A DNA stretch of 23,895 nt. Origin: Candidatus Gallibacteroides avistercoris (lineage in GTDB: Bacteria > Bacteroidota > Bacteroidia > Bacteroidales > CHK158-818). Below the pieces are notes generated by a model. That model had not been told where the DNA came from. It ran no database searches and saw only the letters and a program-made list of their open reading frames with translations. Below are positions 23,111 through 23,895 of the stretch, one piece after another. Numbering within the stretch: position 1 is the first letter of the stretch; each line of letters starts with the position of its first letter. The translations under genes and the position numbers were made by a program. Location of the stretch: the NCBI GenBank assembly GCA_018714665.1, contig DVNA01000188.1, positions 1 to 23,895 on the forward strand, written 5' to 3'.

Positions 23111-23704
23111 CTAAAAATAGCTTAAAAACAGGTGTATCAACGACGGATTGAAAAACAGCGGAAAGAGAAATCCGAAAACCGCCCCATAAAAGTGGGCATT
23201 GTGATTTATCCGGTCTTTCCCCCGTTTATCCATGTATTGGCAATATATCAGGTACAATACACCAAACACGATACCGGGAACCGGCACAACGGCAAAGAGC
23301 AGAATTTTGGACCACGGGTCGAAAAAGATGGCCGAAAACAGAACGGCCGACACTGCTCCGGAGGCCCCCACGGAAACGAAATCCGGGTTGTTGCGCCGTT
23401 TCACCACGTCGTACAGAGAGGCTGCCACCATCCCGCCGAAATAGAGCGTGGGATAGGCCCAAAGCGGAAATCCGACACGTTCAAAAAGAGCTTCGATATA
23501 AACACCAAACGACCAGAATGTAAACATATTCACCAACAGGTGCATCGTATCGGCATGTACAAAACCGTGGCTGATCAACCGGTACCACTCTCTCTCCCGG
23601 ATTACCCGGAAAGGAATCAATGCCAACCGCTGCATCCAATCGGGCCGGCTGAAACATCTCCAAGACACCAATGCCGTAACGGCAATAATAAAGTACGTAA
23701 CCAT
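23111..23704 (-). CDS. Rhomboid family intramembrane serine protease
   Basis: It has 197 residues with about six hydrophobic segments. The serine nucleophile is S115 in GASG (113-116) and the catalytic histidine is H171 in NHNAHFYGAVFGF; HLLVN (55-59) supplies the His and Asn of the oxyanion region. All active-site elements are kept, so it should cleave transmembrane substrates, though none is known. I chose the ATG at 23704 (MVTYFIIAVT). A GTG at 23719 would add five residues and has an AGGGG about 9 bases before it, so it remains possible. First of a probable unit with the pentapeptide-repeat gene 10 bases downstream. Confidence 0.9.
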   Translation of the reverse strand: MVTYFIIAVTALVSWRCFSRPDWMQRLALIPFRVIREREWYRLISHGFVHADTMHLLVNMFTFWSFGVYIEALFERVGFPLWAYPTLYFGGMVAASLYDVVKRRNNPDFVSVGASGAVSAVLFSAIFFDPWSKILLFAVVPVPGIVFGVLYLIYCQYMDKRGKDRINHNAHFYGAVFGFLFPLFFNPSLIHLFLSYF

Positions 23705-23753
23705 ACAAAAAAATTTCACGGATTCACCCCTGCCGAGCCAATCCTTTATGATA

Positions 23754-23761
23754 CAAATATA
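23754..23761 (-). promoter_or_regulatory. Candidate -7 box for the rhomboid gene
   Basis: TATATTTG on the minus strand fits TAnnTTTG, about 50 bases before the ATG. The -33 box is not evident at 20-base spacing. Confidence 0.45.
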
Positions 23762-23807
23762 GCGAAACTCGCCCGATTTCGGATGGATTTAGGAAGAATA
23801 ATGTAAA

Positions 23808-23895
23808 CTATTGGGCTTTCAGGGAGATACGCAGCATTATTCCGCATTTGTAAATGTGTGCTTTGAAGCCGTTTTTTGAATAGTTAAGCGAAAAA
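23808..23895 (-). CDS. C-terminal fragment of an unidentified protein (cut by right edge)
   Basis: A minus-strand frame open from the edge for 28 codons ends at a TAG (23810-23808), about 100 bases before the rhomboid start. The last residues, YKCGIMLRISLKAQ, alternate polar and apolar as in a final beta-strand, perhaps of an outer-membrane barrel. The fragment is too short to identify and could be chance. Confidence 0.35.
   Translation of the reverse strand, partial: FSLNYSKNGFKAHIYKCGIMLRISLKAQ

Overview
The window looks like chromosome from a Bacteroidales bacterium (Bacteroidota). Three things point there: TAnnTTTG-type -7 promoter boxes in front of several genes, an UpxY-type NusG-like antiterminator heading a polysaccharide operon, and a three-subunit diheme fumarate reductase (cytochrome b, flavoprotein, iron-sulfur) in the order used by gut Bacteroidales. 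GH78-like and beta-propeller exported proteins fit as well. I cannot name the genus with confidence. No rRNA, tRNA, CRISPR array, insertion sequence or phage gene was seen.

Region 1 (1-7205, minus strand) is the start of a capsule/surface polysaccharide operon read right to left: upxY, ugd (UDP-glucose to UDP-glucuronate), uxs (UDP-glucuronate to UDP-xylose), then pseB, pseC, a decayed acyltransferase, an intact left-handed beta-helix acyltransferase, pseF and the start of pseG. It supplies UDP-glucuronate, UDP-xylose and CMP-pseudaminic acid. The remaining pse gene(s), flippase and glycosyltransferases presumably lie beyond the left edge. The DNA becomes visibly more AT-rich to the left of pseC.

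Region 2 (7382-11565) holds a MATE efflux pump (+), a Nudix hydrolase (-) and a DEAD-box RNA helicase with a DbpA-type RNA-binding domain (-), which has a strong intrinsic terminator and a leader of about 120 nt.

Region 3 (11656-16697, plus strand) encodes an exported GH78 alpha-L-rhamnosidase-like protein that stops before the catalytic domain, an exported sialidase-like beta-propeller, a U32 peptidase-family (tRNA hydroxylation type) protein with its own well-formed promoter, and an SMP-30/gluconolactonase-like lipoprotein. A perfect 22-bp palindrome separates this group from the convergent fumarate reductase operon.

Region 4 (16932-23895, minus strand) holds, in transcription order: the last codons of an unidentified gene at the right edge, a rhomboid protease, a pentapeptide-repeat protein, a DusB-like tRNA-dihydrouridine synthase, an exported DUF2807 protein, then frdC-frdA-frdB.

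I found no wholly novel multi-gene system. The best leads are the GH78 protein without a catalytic domain beside a sialidase-like propeller, the acyltransferase relic and its intact neighbour in the pse operon (a possible PseH substitute), and a G8 tract at the start of pseF.
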